This document shows positions 13,992 through 26,090 of a DNA stretch of 64,000 nt, in pieces. Source of the stretch: Isoetes taiwanensis (taxonomy: Eukaryota; Streptophyta; Lycopodiopsida; Isoetales; Isoetaceae); the NCBI GenBank assembly GCA_021234155.1, contig JAJEKV010000006.1:13174143-13238142 (forward strand). Direction: 5' to 3'. Each line of letters begins with the position of its first letter. The stretch's first letter is position 1. The notes under the pieces were generated by a model. It worked only from the letters and a program-made list of their open reading frames with translations. It was not told where the DNA came from and did no database searches. The translations under genes were made by a program, and so were the position numbers.

Positions 13992-15104
13992 TCATTGTTG
14001 TGGGAGTGTAAGATCTTGAATAGCATGAAACATTTTCCTGCGGGCTCCAACAGCCCCAATGCCCATCTCTCTAAGGTCATCCATGGTTAACAATGGTAGC
14101 ACATCATTATCCACCTCATGAAGTTCAAATATGTCTGCATACTTACCCAATCCAAGTCCATCAAGCCATCTTTGCACATTATATTTCAGACTAAAATCCT
14201 GCCCCTTGGATGGTTGTATCATATTCTCATGATCCTTTGCTGCCCCCGTCTCCTCACTATCAAGACTGTCATCTAACTCATCATCAGGCATAGACCCATC
14301 ATCATTAACTAGACGGTGTTCCTGAGTATCCCATTCTACATCACCATGACCACGACCATGGCCATGTGACCTAAGCCCTAACATTTTTCCAGAATCCTCT
14401 GCCCTCTTCTCTAAATACTCAAAGCTATGTTTACTAGGTTTCTGATTTGCACCCATTAGATCATCTTCCTGCTCTTGCTCTGTAGCATTTCCATTACACA
14501 ACACTGGACCTGATGTATCACCACCAGCCTTAGATTGATTTTCCTTTGTCTTACCTGCCAGATATACTGCCCTCTTTGCCTTGAAGGCGGTGGCTGTCCT
14601 GGTTCCTGATGCACGCTTGCGCTTTCCATATCTACCTCTTTTCACATAAGTTCTTAAAGCTGGTCTCATTGCATTGTTACCTGCATTCTGACCCAAGGAT
14701 AATCCACCCACCTTATCTTCATTTCCGCCCATATCAGACCCATGGGTGAACCAGTCCCCACCTCCTTCGTCATCGTGTCCATTTATGCTTACTTGCTCAT
14801 AATTCTGATCATGTGAAACATCTTCCAGAGGACGAATTCTCGGTGGCCTCCCAAACCCTACCCTAGCAGCCTGTCCTTCAGAGGGGCTAGTGGGCAGTAT
14901 TGCATCTTCTTGCCGTCTTTTCTTGCGCTTGAAGGTCCTTTCCAACATAAAAGAAATAGATTGATCTCCTATTTCTCCCAATCTAACACTAGGTCGCCGC
15001 TGTCTCTTTGTGTTGATACTGGCTGCTGGGGCTTCCAAAGGGCCATTTACAACACCAGCAGCTGCAGCGTCAATTTTGGGCATCTCCTGCTGCAAATCGC
15101 CCAT
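13992..15104 (-). CDS. SAM (sterile alpha motif) domain protein, plant-specific family
   Basis: Single uninterrupted frame of 370 aa. I chose the ATG at 15104 (MGDLQQEMPK) over one 21 codons upstream because plant members have a short acidic or neutral start before the conserved basic block KRQRRPSVRLGEIGDQ, here at residues 33-48. A second basic cluster (FKRKKRRQE, about residues 60-68) looks like a nuclear localisation signal. The middle is low-complexity, glycine- and acid-rich and likely disordered. The C-terminal 68 residues form a SAM domain (VQRWLDGLGLGKYADIFELH, then LPLLTMDDLREMGIGAVGAR), a helical interaction module. Family members resemble uncharacterised Arabidopsis SAM proteins; function is unknown, with a nuclear scaffold or RNA/chromatin role as inference. 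It is intronless, unlike the other intact genes here, yet lies on no visible retrocopy footprint. Confidence 0.9.
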   Translation of the reverse strand: MGDLQQEMPKIDAAAAGVVNGPLEAPAASINTKRQRRPSVRLGEIGDQSISFMLERTFKRKKRRQEDAILPTSPSEGQAARVGFGRPPRIRPLEDVSHDQNYEQVSINGHDDEGGGDWFTHGSDMGGNEDKVGGLSLGQNAGNNAMRPALRTYVKRGRYGKRKRASGTRTATAFKAKRAVYLAGKTKENQSKAGGDTSGPVLCNGNATEQEQEDDLMGANQKPSKHSFEYLEKRAEDSGKMLGLRSHGHGRGHGDVEWDTQEHRLVNDDGSMPDDELDDSLDSEETGAAKDHENMIQPSKGQDFSLKYNVQRWLDGLGLGKYADIFELHEVDNDVLPLLTMDDLREMGIGAVGARRKMFHAIQDLTLPQQ

Positions 15105-16148
15105 GCTTCCAAGAATTTGGACAACCCTAAGCGAGAAAGAAGTGGGTGCTAAACTACGGTGGTTCAAAAGATTTCTAGCATGTTTGAGAAGCTGGGAAGG
15201 CAGAAATGCAAGAACTTAGACTTACAGCAGACGCAGGTGCTCTCTGAGAAAAATGCCGACCGATTCCAGGCCAAAGTTGTGCACAAGCTTCACGCCGGAC
15301 CTGTGCAAAGAAGCTCTTCACAGTTTTTATTCATACTGTATAGGTCGATTTATGCTCGTATAATATACGAAGAAATACGTCTACTTGTATTCATACGAAG
15401 GAGGGAGGCTTGCCAACTATTATGAGAGAATGCTACAATGGAAAATATGAGTTCTTTCTTCTGTTGTATTGCTTGCTCTTAAATACCCAAGCATACTTCT
15501 ACTTATGCCTTGATTTCATTGACCTTGTTCATTCTCGAGAAGCAAATTAGCTAGTTGCCCTTGCATTTCTTACTAATGATACCCAGCTATGCACGGTAAT
15601 GATACACAGTTATGCCTGGTCCTTGTTTAGGACTGCCTTGACTCTGAAGCTCTCTAATTTTGACTATAATTTTCCTTCCCACATTGTAACCAATGAGAAT
15701 GTATCAGCGCATGAATTTTGTTGTGAATGGCAACATCTTGTACTAACAGTTGCTCCTCACATGGATCAGTGTTTCTCATAATGTTAATCTCTGTACCACG
15801 TACCATCAACATGCTAGAACCTATGACCAGCGATGTTATAGCTTGTCTGCCATATCATATGAATGTACTTGATATGCCAAGTATACGTCAGGTAGAGATT
15901 ATGCCTTGATATATGACTTGCTGGACCACCAAGAGCCAATTACTTCAATGCTACCTTGTGAAATTAAAAAGTCTATGTGCCTTCATGGCTCGTCGTCGAC
16001 TTGTAGGATACATGATAGAATGTAAATAAGTATAATGATGGTCGAACTCAAATATAATAGGTTGTTGTAAACATTCAGTTCTATTATATGTTCCAAGTGT
16101 GTGACCCCATTTAGGATTTTTTAATTAGTTCAATTGTTGTCTTTATAA
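15105..16148. other. Upstream region of the SAM gene and intergenic DNA
   Basis: The first 200 bases or so upstream of the SAM gene are less AT-rich and likely hold its 5'UTR and promoter. The remainder is AT-rich with no recognisable gene. Confidence 0.5.
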
Positions 16149-16184
16149 TAGATAGATAGATAGAAATTTTAACGTCCGCGGAAA

Positions 16185-16346
16185 AAACACTAAGGCCTAC
16201 ATCTAAATAGTAAATGCATCCTCCCCTAGGGGAGGGGTCCCCTTGTGACACATGCATTGTCAGTCATATTGTGCTTCACCAAAACACTAAGGCCTACATC
16301 TAAATAGTAAATGCATCCTCCCCTAGGGGAGGGGTCCCCTTGTGAT
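16185..16346. repeat. Direct repeat of about 62 bp, spacing 97 bp, with palindromic core
   Basis: Two almost identical copies (about 16185-16249 and 16282-16346) share CACTAAGGCCTACATC through CCCCTTGTGA. Each contains the palindrome CTCCCCTAGGGGAG, which can form a 7-bp stem. They lie inside the presumed 3' untranslated part of the LINE (read on the minus strand). Confidence 0.9.
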
Positions 16347-17494
16347 TACAATGTTGCATGAAAGTTTGAGAATTATCAAACCTTGACAAGAATAGAAGTT
16401 TAGAGACTTAGGGAGGGTGAACCAATAGTGGACCAACTAAGAATAAAGGACAAGGAAATGTCGCAAAAAAAAAAAATTTAAACTATATGGCTAAAGTAAT
16501 TTTGATGTAAGGTGTCACATAAACTTCAGGGAAAATAAATAGGATAAAAATCAACCATGATACGACCCCAAAATGTGTTTATATAAAACCAAAAAGAATT
16601 ATGAAAAGCCATATTATGGATCAAGATTGAATGGTCCTTTTTAGACCTACTTTTTTTTTATCCATAGCATCCAATGCTTGACATTGAGAATAATCTATTT
16701 GTTGATCCACTATTAGTAAATCTGATATAGGGTTGGTGATCCACCCCTGTATTTATCTAAATAGATATTGTTTGTTACATTTTTTCCTAGGTTAGAGTTG
16801 AATCAAATTTTATTGTCCGCAGAGACCAATCAGTCTATCAGACCCAATCAAAGAGCATATCCAACATATTACTATCAGGATTAAAAAAACTCCGGCCCCG
16901 AAGTGATTTAGAGGGAAAAACCTTGGCAGTAATAAGAATGTTGACAAACTGTATAAATATATACATCATGATACATTGTGGCACATATCAAGATAGTGTA
17001 CGAGGACATAGCTGAGTACGCACATCCATCACTTCTTGATGGCAGGATCCTAGCAACCACATTGAAGTCGTGTCCAACATCGCATGCAGCAATAGGTTGG
17101 GCTGGATCAACTCAGCGCCGGGATTTGGTCAAATGCTGGAAAACTCTGGAGAGTGTGGCACTCATCCTCAATGACTCCCTATTGATAGCACTGACAAAGC
17201 CTCCCCTGGCGTGTCTCCCCAATCCATATGCCTATCTCAATTCTAAGGCGATAGGCCTAGTGTGAATTGAAGCGATGAGTCTGTGTCTGTTCATGGGCAG
17301 ATGGATACATAGATAGCTTTGTGGACCTCTTGCGAGCGTAGGATTTATCTGGCACTAGTAGTGTGCTGTCTTGACTTGTTCCAGGGCATTGGCATCTCAA
17401 AGCTTGCTAATGAAGCAAGTGTCAAGGTAGTATCTCAAGTTATGGCGTCCTCTTATGTTTGCACCTGTACGCACCTTTGTTCCTGCAAATTCCA

Positions 17495-17851
17495 TCAGGC
17501 TAGCCACTGAGCTTGCTTCTTCTTCCAGCATGTTTTGAGGCATTGTGGACATATTCCCATGGTATAAGCCAGATTGAAGAGACGAGCATCGCCATACTGA
17601 TCACCTTCTGAACGCATGTGAGGTGGCAATCGAGTACTGCCCTTCGAAGAGGCAAGAAACTGTCTTGCAAAAGAATCTAGTATGGGACTGTGGATTTGAC
17701 CCCAAGTGCTCGAGCAAGAAAGGCTCTTTCTACACTTGCTCCAAGTCATTCCAGGTGGCCAGCGATACCACCGGGCCCCAGCCTTCGATCCCATATAGAA
17801 GAATGGGTTCCACCAAGACCATGAACGAATGCGACTGATGGGCCCAGTCAT
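17495..17851 (-). pseudogene. LINE ORF2 C-terminal remnant
   Basis: The minus-strand frame contains HMRSEGDQYGDARLFNLAYT followed by MGICPQCLKTC. The CPxC pair resembles the cysteine motif found after the RT domain in LINE ORF2 proteins. It sits just downstream (in element orientation) of the RT remnant. Open for 118 codons but without a start of its own. Confidence 0.5.
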
Positions 17852-17936
17852 ACTACTTTGCTTTGTGGTTGTTGTTTTGCATTGTATACGGTGCCTTCCA
17901 ACTTGCTGTCACTTATAGCCGGATGGAAGTGTCCTA

Positions 17937-18911
17937 CTATATGGTAGAAGGGAACTCCACTCCCAAGTACTTGCAGGTGGGTGTTACCTCCACGTATTGT
18001 CTCCGATAAGTAAAAGAGAAACGTCTTGGCGAAAGTGAGGACGAGACGAGCAGCATCTTAGTCTTGGCTAGATTGACACGCATGTCAGTGGCCTGACAAA
18101 AATTGTCCAGGGCATCTAGATGGCACTGCATGTATATCAGTTGCCTAATGATCTGATGCAGAAGTTGAGTCCCCTTGCTTCCATTCTCCATAAACTAGCT
18201 TTCCAATTGATCAATGTAAAGACCAAACAGTGTGGGAGAGAGAGGGCATCCTTGGTGGGCACTAATACTACTACTGAATTGTTGGCTCGATGATGTCAAC
18301 CGGCTTGAGCATGTCTCATACAACTTGTATATTGCATTTTGTAGATCCATAAGGATCTCCAACTATTGCAATCTTTTCCATAGCTTCTCCCGAGGCACAA
18401 TGTCAAAAGCCTTGGCAAAGTCGACAAAGCAGCAATACATGTCATGTCGGTGATTCCTTCTATCTTCTACCAAAGTTCACACTGTGAAAATGTGATCAAT
18501 AGTTGAGAGTCAGGGCCTAAATCTCACCTGCATGAGGGCCCGGACATCTACCGCCTCTGCACACCTCGTCAACTGCTGTTTGATAATGCCGGCTAGTAAT
18601 TTTGTAAACAATGAACTGACGGTGATTGCTTGATAGATAATTGGATGGGCTGTGTGGATCACCTGTTTTGTAGATGGTAACAACCCTGTTAGTGGTCCAC
18701 TATTGAGGGAAGCCTTCCTGTAATGCCCTGTTAAATAAATGCAGTTAGGATTGACTATGGGTAGCCCTGCCAAATTAAGCAACTCTGCCTTTATGCCGTT
18801 CAAGTCTGTTGCCCTCCCATTGACAAGATGCTGTAAGGCCTGGATGACGTCAGCCTTTGTAATTTCCAGTTCTTGGCCTATGTGCAGAGGTGTTGCTACT
18901 CGAGCCCCCAA
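17937..18911 (-). pseudogene. LINE reverse transcriptase remnant
   Basis: Successive RT blocks appear in minus-strand frames: an N-terminal block with LVNGRATDLNGIKAELLNLA; then ITVSSLFTKLLAGIIKQQL; then, in another frame near 18450-18360, CCFVDFAKAFDIVPREKLW; and finally DMRVNLAKTKMLLVSS, the segment after the catalytic FADD-type box. Frame changes between blocks show that it is inactivated. The order and spacing fit a non-LTR reverse transcriptase. Confidence 0.85.
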
Positions 18912-19773
18912 AGGATCATAGAGCTGCTACAAGTATTGCACATAGGCTGCATAGGCTTTCTAATCACCCTTTGCAAGAAGATCTTGGAGTGACAATATAG
19001 GAGATAGAACATCTCCCTCTGATGCTCTGCAATGTACCTGACTTTCCTACCCTTGAGGAAGGTGCGACCATGTCTGACCGAGTGTGGACAAAAAAGGGGA
19101 CCAGTGATCCATCGAAGCTAGCATTTGAGTTCCTTACACTCAGCATCAAAAGGCAAGATTGTAGCCTCGGAGGTCCTTTGCAGGTGAATTCTCTCAAAGT
19201 AACGCTTGACAACAATCCCCAGTACGTCAATAAACTGGGCAGTATATTGTTGTAGCATGGGGAGCCGCAGAATTCCTACCAAGACATCTGCGTGCATCTG
19301 GACATAGCCTCTGCATGGTCATAATCCAATCGCAACTGAAGCATGCGAGGGGCTGCAACACAATGGGTTTGAACAATCTATCAGGCTAGATGTAGGTGAA
19401 GTGGCTGGTGGTCTGAATTGACCTCTACGTCTCAACTGTCCATGCCAATGTGAAGGTGGTTGGCCAGATTCATATCATGCTCAGCTACCAATACATAATC
19501 CACCACCACCTAGTTCTCTTGCTGGCAAGTGTAGCTGGCAGAGGAGGGCCATTACACTAACCCATTACATATGCCCAAGTCAAAGATGTTGTACATCTGA
19601 AGCAATCATCTACTATATGGGTTCTGCCATCCGATGTTAGTGGCCAAGCAGTCTCTGTGAGGCGGCTCTGTAAGGCATCTTCTGTCAAAGCATTAAACTT
19701 TATTAATTGTTCTAACCCCGTGCCTGGGTTCAAGACCCCAAGCAACATGACATGATTTAACTATCTGTGATGC

Positions 19774-20286
19774 TTACATGTCATTATACAAATTGATATA
19801 TGGGTCTAGTCTATCTATATCCGAGTGACAACGATAAAAAATAGACTCTGCATATGGAAAGTAGCATGCTATGACAAAGAGGGGGTTGTCACTACAATGT
19901 CCCTGCTTGCCTGCATTCATTAAACAATAATAATGTTGATAGCCCGACAGATCAGGTACCCTGTGCCCAGCATGTTCCCAAGTCTCCACGAGGAAGATGA
20001 AATCCATATCTGCAGCAATGGAGTTGAGACTATCTCCCTTTTACTAAGGGAAGCTTCTACAATTCCAAAAGACTACGCTTTTATTTGGGTCCGGCACGTG
20101 GCAAGGAGCAGTGGAAGCAATATGTGCAACTGGCAAAGCAGGAATGGCAGTAGCAGCAGCATCAGGGGCATCAAGTACAACAACAGGAGCAGTGAGAACA
20201 TTATCATACGCGGCGGTAGCTATAGCCACACCTCCTAGTGTAGCATCTTGCCGTAGAAGTTCTAAATACGGCATCCACGACCTCAA
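19774..20286 (-). pseudogene. LINE AP-type endonuclease remnant
   Basis: The minus strand encodes VVFWNCRSFP, matching the Asn-bearing first motif of LINE AP-endonucleases, and then MDFIFLVETWEHAGHRVPDL, which carries the conserved E-T-W of motif 2, followed by GYQHYY. Frames shift between the pieces. Its place upstream of the RT remnant in element orientation supports the assignment. Confidence 0.75.
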
Positions 20287-20699
20287 TGTTGGATGGTCGG
20301 AACACCTACATCTTGCCCTAGACTAGTATTGCGGCTCCACCTATACTGCGCATGTTCCTGATGCGGGCGAGCTCTTGCCATCACGATTCCTGTTGATGTG
20401 GGATGAGGTCATGATCGACATATAGGGAGGCGCCCCTGAGCTTTACACTCAAACGTAGTATGGCACCCCATATTCGTGCATGTGCCACTGTGAATTTAAC
20501 AATGTGTGGGTATCGAGGCGTCGACTTCCATGAGGAGTTGCCTTGGCAATGTATACTAATAAAGCTTGGAAAGTCGTATAAGGGAGGACGAGTGTTAGCA
20601 ACATCCACGATCTCGGCATACCTATCGGGAACTATGTGTTGCTTATCTAGAGGAGGTTCTGATTGTGGCAGTTGGGATGGGCCTCCATCCATCTGTCTG

Positions 20700-21640
20700 T
20701 ACTAGTTGCTACCTTCTAGTGCCACGAGCTTAGCTGCCACTGGAGCAATGCCTGCCTTTCCAACTCGTGCATACAGTGGTTTAGCTGCTCATGAACATCT
20801 GCGTGGAGGTTGTTGCGTTGTTGAGCACCTGCTGCCCACAACTCTTGCATGTCTCAATCCCGCACAGTAGAGTTGTGCTCCAATATCTGTAGCCTGTGGC
20901 AACCTTAGTATCCCCAGCCAGTGAAGTTATCTCTAGACTAATGACTATATCCTGAAGGATCTGTAGGTGTCAGCTCTCCTTTGTGGTGGCCTGAACTGCC
21001 TTCTGGGCGGTGGCGGTCATCTCTTCAGCTTGTACGTATGAGATATGGCGTCCATAGTCTCCTGCTCAAATTGTTCCCTGCCTCGAGCCATGATGTCTAG
21101 GCTGGTGGATAGAGAATGGCCAAGAGATCAACCAGGGCCACTCTATCTTGTTGTCATATTGTGCTAGCCAAAGGCTATCTTCAAGCTATTGTATACGGGT
21201 CTCCATGCTGGAGGGGCACTGCTTCTCTGAGGCGAGTTGCTTTTTCAGCAGCTTGCATGCCGAGGCCTGTACCTTGTCTGTCAAGCTAGCACTTCGACCT
21301 ATATTGCCCTCAACCATCGTCTAAATTTGTTTCTAAAGCTCCCCTGATACTTGGACTGGCATGGTTGTGGGGCGGGCTCGAGAACCGATCATATATCTAC
21401 CAGGCCAGACTTGTGGTGTGAGGTTTTGCCCGTGCGTCCTGCTTCAGCATGTTCCTATCGACTTTCCCTATTGCATCCACTCTGCTCAGGTTTATGTGTT
21501 CTTCAAGAGCAACGTGGCTGCTATGTCTGCTCTTGGTGGATGTGACTGGAAGTTATCCCCATCCACATGCATGTCAACGAGGATGGAGAAGGGGACCTCG
21601 AAGAGGGCTACGAGGGTCGTCCTGGCCGTATGAAACATAC
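20700..21640 (-). pseudogene. LINE ORF1-like remnant
   Basis: The minus strand has a broken frame with EVPFSILVDMHVDGDNFQSH near its start and a later Lys/Glu/Gln-rich stretch (SASLTDKVQASACKLLKKQL) that looks coiled-coil. Several in-frame stops interrupt it. It lies upstream of the endonuclease remnant, where ORF1 is expected. No domain was recognised, so the call rests mainly on position. Confidence 0.45.
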
Positions 21641-22090
21641 GACTGCTTCGGGATGTAAAAAATAGGGAAAAATAGAAAAGTTGTGCAAAGCTCGTTTTGG
21701 ATGCTTGGAATCCAAAATATGGACTCTAAAATGTCCTTCATGCAACTTTTTAGGGCAAACGGAAATTAGCGCAAAAATTAGGCCTAAGCAAAGATGTTAC
21801 ATGGAAATTTAGCAAAACTAGCAACTATAAAACCAGAGAGAATGGCAGTTTCAATTCTTTCATGTGAAGACCTATAATATACTGGTATTTCTTCTTTGAA
21901 AAAAATCTCCTTCATGGAAACTTACCCCATGTTTTTTTTCATCTTCAAGCTATATTCCTTTGTGACATAAAATGTACTATCTATCTATCTTTATATGATA
22001 TTACATGAAACCCATTTTAGACAAGAAGAAAAAAGGATGTTTTTTTAATGTCTAGTGGAATACAGATATTGTGTAGGTCCCATAGTTCAA

Positions 22091-22381
22091 TTGTGTTTGG
22101 GTGTTGGTCTAGTGGTAGCACATAACACATAAATCCTAAAGAATGTACGTCTCGAGTTTGAGACCACCGAGAGTCACATTTAATGTAAGGTGGTTGGGGA
22201 CAGGACCTAATAAAGCAATGTTGATGTCGTATGTGTCCTATGTGTGTCATATGTCCAATCAGATGCTAAGAAAGCAACGCCAATGTGTGTGTCTTATATC
22301 CAATTGAATGTTGTATGTGCATCATATGTCCAATCGGATGCTGTCAATGTTGTATGAAATAAAGAACACTCCTCCTCCTCC

Positions 22382-22415
<34 letters not shown>

Positions 22416-22418
22416 TTT
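22091..22418 (+). mobile_element. tRNA-derived SINE with simple-repeat tail
   Basis: The head reads TTGGTCTAGTGGTAGC, a good RNA polymerase III A box, followed about 45 bases later by CTCGAGTTTGAGACC, a B box. A body with repeated CATATGTCCAATC words follows and ends in CCT and CAT trinucleotide repeats (22368-22417). Exact ends are uncertain. Confidence 0.65.
22368..22417. repeat. CCT/CAT trinucleotide microsatellite
   Basis: Several CCT units run into about eleven CAT units. It may be the tail of the adjoining SINE. Confidence 0.95.
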
Positions 22419-22667
22419 AGTAATGTTCTTTTATTGAGTTGGTAACAACACATTAGAAAAATCAACATATGATCTTGATGTCGACTTTTATAATAGATCT
22501 TAATCCCAATAACGCATATGATTTTATGGAAGTAAACTTTGGTGATTATAAAGATTGGAATGGCCTGCATTTGAGATATCTTATTACAAATGAACAAGTT
22601 ACCATAATTGGTTTTGACTCTTTCTGGATAAAATTGCTTGATGAACAAGACCTATTAATGCAGGTGT

Positions 22668-23415
22668 AATGTTCATAACCAACATGCCCTTAACCAACTG
22701 GGCAAAAGCGTCTAGACTTTTATGAGTAGTCCCTTCTGCCCATTTATGCCCATGTCTGGGGAGTGCAACACCAAGATCCACTCGAGAAGTCTTCTAGGGG
22801 TCCATTACAATCTCTCCCAACAGTCTCCCAGGGGTCCATTATAATTTCTCCCACTAGAACTATGCTCGTCCTCGAGCATAGATCATACCATCCCATAGTG
22901 TCCAAGACCAAGTCACGACCTACTGTCCAATGGTATTCTGGGTCATACTTGCCCTCATGGAGACTTGAACTCGAGCCCTGCTCTGATACAAAATGTAATG
23001 TTCCTAACCGACATGCCCTTAACCAACTGGGCAAAACTATCTAGACGTTTTAAAAATAGTCGCTTCTACCCATTTATGTTGATGTCTCAGAAACGTGACA
23101 CCTAGATCTACTCGAGCAGTCTCCTATGGGTTCGTTACAATCTCTCCCACTAGAACTATGCTCGTCTTCGAGCATCACAAACCAAGTCAAGCCCTACTGT
23201 CCAACGGTATTCCAGGTTATACTTACCCCATGGAGACTCGAACTCAAGCCTTGCTCTAATACTAAATGTAATGTTCCTAACCGACATGCCCTTAACCAAC
23301 TGGGCAAAATCGCTTAGACGTTTATGTGTAGTCGCTTTTACCCATTTATGTCGGTGTCTCGGGAATGCAACACCAAGGTCCACTCGAGCGGTTACGCATG
23401 GGTCTGCTACAGTAG
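22668..23415 (-). mobile_element. Three-copy tandem array of a tRNA-derived SINE
   Basis: On the minus strand each unit has TTGCCCAGTTGGTTAAGGGC (A-box region of a tRNA) and, about 50 bases on, GAGTTCAAGTCTCC or a close variant (B box). The same landmark occurs at 22684, 23012 and 23285, giving periods of 328 and 273 bp; the third unit is partial. Units share a body with ATGCTCGA-GACGAGCAT and the phrase GTGGGAGAGATTGTAA. The first unit has an extra internal duplication of the GGGTCCATTA-AATCTCTCCCA phrase. Confidence 0.8.
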
Positions 23416-25619
23416 GGCTGACCAAGAAATTCATTGGATGCAGTGCCAGCTATTGATGTTCACGAAAAGAACTTTACTTCGAAGCAAAACTTGCAGTTTT
23501 TTAGTGTCTGTATATAAACCTAAACTTTTGGAACAAATCCTGTGATTCTTTAGCGGTTGTATGATTCTTCGCCGCATGTAAAAGGTATGTTCTGATATAG
23601 TTGATGATTTTTTCACCGATTCTTCTTGACAATATAGAAACCCATGCTAGCTGCCTTGCCCTTGCAAATCCGGCCTACAGAATCCCTGCCCTTGCAAAGC
23701 CTGCCATAGCTACGTGCCCTTGCACATCGAAACCTTATGAAAATCCTTTGTATATCATAGGCAAGACCAAGTGTAAGCCCTTTTTGCTTGCATCGATGAG
23801 GCAAGAATGCTGGCCTGAGAATCATTGTGTAGAATTGATAATATCTCCAATTGGAAGCTGTCTACCATTTTGTATGCTTTTAGAGACATATTTAGCTTCA
23901 TTTTCGAAAAAATACAAAACTCAATTATAGAAGGCAAATGGCACTCAGATCTAAGAACTTACCCACCTTTCAAAAATCCTAACAGTATTTGGCTTAAGAG
24001 AACAAGTCTAAGAGAACTAGTTTTTACATCATCCAATCTAATATAATTACTCCTTAATCAGAATGCTGAAAAGTCGCTCTAAGAAAACATTACAATGGAA
24101 TATGAGGCTACACTCCTTTGTCTTTACCAAGTGCCCAGGCACAACAACAAAGAAACCCCTAGCATTTTAGTCACCATTAAGTGGTTCATTCATAACATTG
24201 ATAAATTAACTATACCAAGTCTCAAAATCTTCCAGCATGATAGTAATAGGCTGAAACGAAGGTCCAACTATGCTGCCTATTTCTAAAATTTATTCTTTAT
24301 CATTATTGGAAACTACAATAGTCCTGCCACTGCCTTTTCGAATTGGAACTTTGTTGTCACCATTCTCTCTTTCATTATCTTCCAAGATATATGCAAAGAG
24401 CCTATGACATGGGATTCAAAATCTAGAGAACGACATAGTCCACTAAGCAAAACCACCCATACATTGCCTAGTTAAACTTTCTGTGCTACCTTGAGGCATT
24501 TAATAGCCTCATCACAATCGGCATGTTCTATTGCTTCTGGGTGATCATTAATAAACATCGTATTATCAGAGCACTGGATAGTGTGAGGCGAGAGAATCGA
24601 GATAACATAAAAGACCTTTCTGGCTACCTTCTTCCAAGTGACCATTGTCATGACTCTTTAAAGCATTGAGGATTAGGACCATAACTTCCATAGCCGAGGA
24701 TTGTAAAGCAACCGGTAAAGGTTGAGCATGAATAAATGAAGAAACAACAATGTGATTTTGAACTTGAGACAACGTGGGGGAAGGTTGAACAACTGGCAAA
24801 GACCTTCTTATCAGACAAAAGAGCCAATTCTGGACCAACTTCTTATACCAAGGTCAACTTTCTACTATTATACAGTCTAGTATAAGGCAAGTCCATTAAT
24901 AGAATGCAAGATATGAACCCCAACTCTAGATGCAATTGCTACTGAAAATTTATGAGCCGTTAAATCTAGAAGAAGATTTAATATCGAGAACCAATAAGAC
25001 ATCTTCAATGCTCGAGCCTAACCTGATGTAAAACTAGGAGAATAATACTGGTACATTATATATTCTCTGCCAAGTGGATCAATCCCCCTAGACACCAAAG
25101 AATCCATTAGATCACTATTATCGAACATAATTGGAACAAAGTTTTTTGCCAATATTTTGATGGATTGAAAAGGAGGAAGTTGAAATGAGATAACTAAACA
25201 TAAAATCATGAGAAATCTAATCATTTTCTTTCCTCTTAAAATTGAGGCAATGTCATGGTCTAGTACATTTTTAAGCATTTTGCGGGATAGTACAGGTTCT
25301 AGGATTGAAATATAAAGAATCAACTCATATGAAATAAATATAATGTTGTAGAATGCATTACCCCAGTCAGAAAAGGTTCATTCAGAACGATATGGCGCCA
25401 TCGAAGGAAACATTAGTAATATCATGAACATGCTCCTGAAGATCATCCATCATATAAACCTATAAGAAACATTATAGTTTGTAACAACAAACAAAGAATC
25501 AGCAAAAGCTAGTAGAAAACATAGAAAATGCTTGCCTTCTCGATAGAATGCTCCAAGAAACCACCTGGATAAAAGGAATCCTAAAAAGTGACTCTGAAAC
25601 TCATCCCAGATTCTTGATC
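23416..25619. other. Intergenic DNA, no gene recognised
   Basis: Short open frames on both strands, none matching a family I know. A minus-strand frame near 24560-24480 (FINDHPEAIEHADCDEAIKC) and the adjoining 90-codon frame at 24838-24566 have a protein-like composition and may be eroded transposon coding sequence, but I cannot assign them. Confidence 0.5.
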
Positions 25620-26090
25620 CATGATTCTAAGCGCATTGGAGCAGAAATTTGAAACTTAAATAAGCTACAAAACACAAAGCTTCAACTAGAGAACCCGCAT
25701 GCAAGAAATTCTTGCAAAAAGGTCATCTTGAAGGTCTTGAAAGTTGTCCTAGAGGCTAGAAGTCGATGGCACATAAAACTTCAAGCAGAAAACTAGCATG
25801 CAAGCAAAAAGATTTCCTAAAACTCGTCTTAACAAGGCACCACCAGAAGGGAGAACAATGGCTATGGCACCAGCAAGAAGCCCGCAGAAACTTTGAGCAA
25901 AAAAACAGCGTGCAAGCAAAAACTTGTCTTAAAACTTCCTAAAACTTGTTCTCGCATAGCGCCACCAAAAAAAGGCACAACGATGGTACCATCAGAAGCA
26001 AACAACACAATGAGGCCACCAACTAACAATGGCTATGGCACCAATAAGAACCCTACAAGGAAGGATCATGCAAAATAAAAATTTAGGTAA
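25620..26090. repeat. Degenerate tandem repeat, unit roughly 110-170 bp
   Basis: The words GCATGCAAG/GCGTGCAAGC, CCTAAAACTTGT/CCTAAAACTCGT and ACAATGGCTATGGCACCA recur in the same order (the last at about 25856 and 26027). Units have diverged by substitutions and indels. Purine-rich on the plus strand, with no coding assignment. Confidence 0.6.

Larger units (their letters stand above)
16149..21660 (-). mobile_element. Decayed LINE retrotransposon
   Basis: Read on the minus strand the parts occur in LINE order: an ORF1-like coiled region (about 21640-20700), an AP-type endonuclease (20286-19774), a reverse transcriptase (18911-17937) and a C-terminal region with Cys residues (17851-17495). 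Every part is interrupted by stops or frameshifts, so the copy is dead. The presumed 3' end is the minus-strand tail GACGTTAAAATTTC followed by ATCT repeats (16149-16176). The RT box reads FVDFAKAFDIVPREKLW, unlike the DFEKAFDRVSW form of most plant L1 elements, so it may be another clade such as RTE-like; that is inference. Confidence 0.75.
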
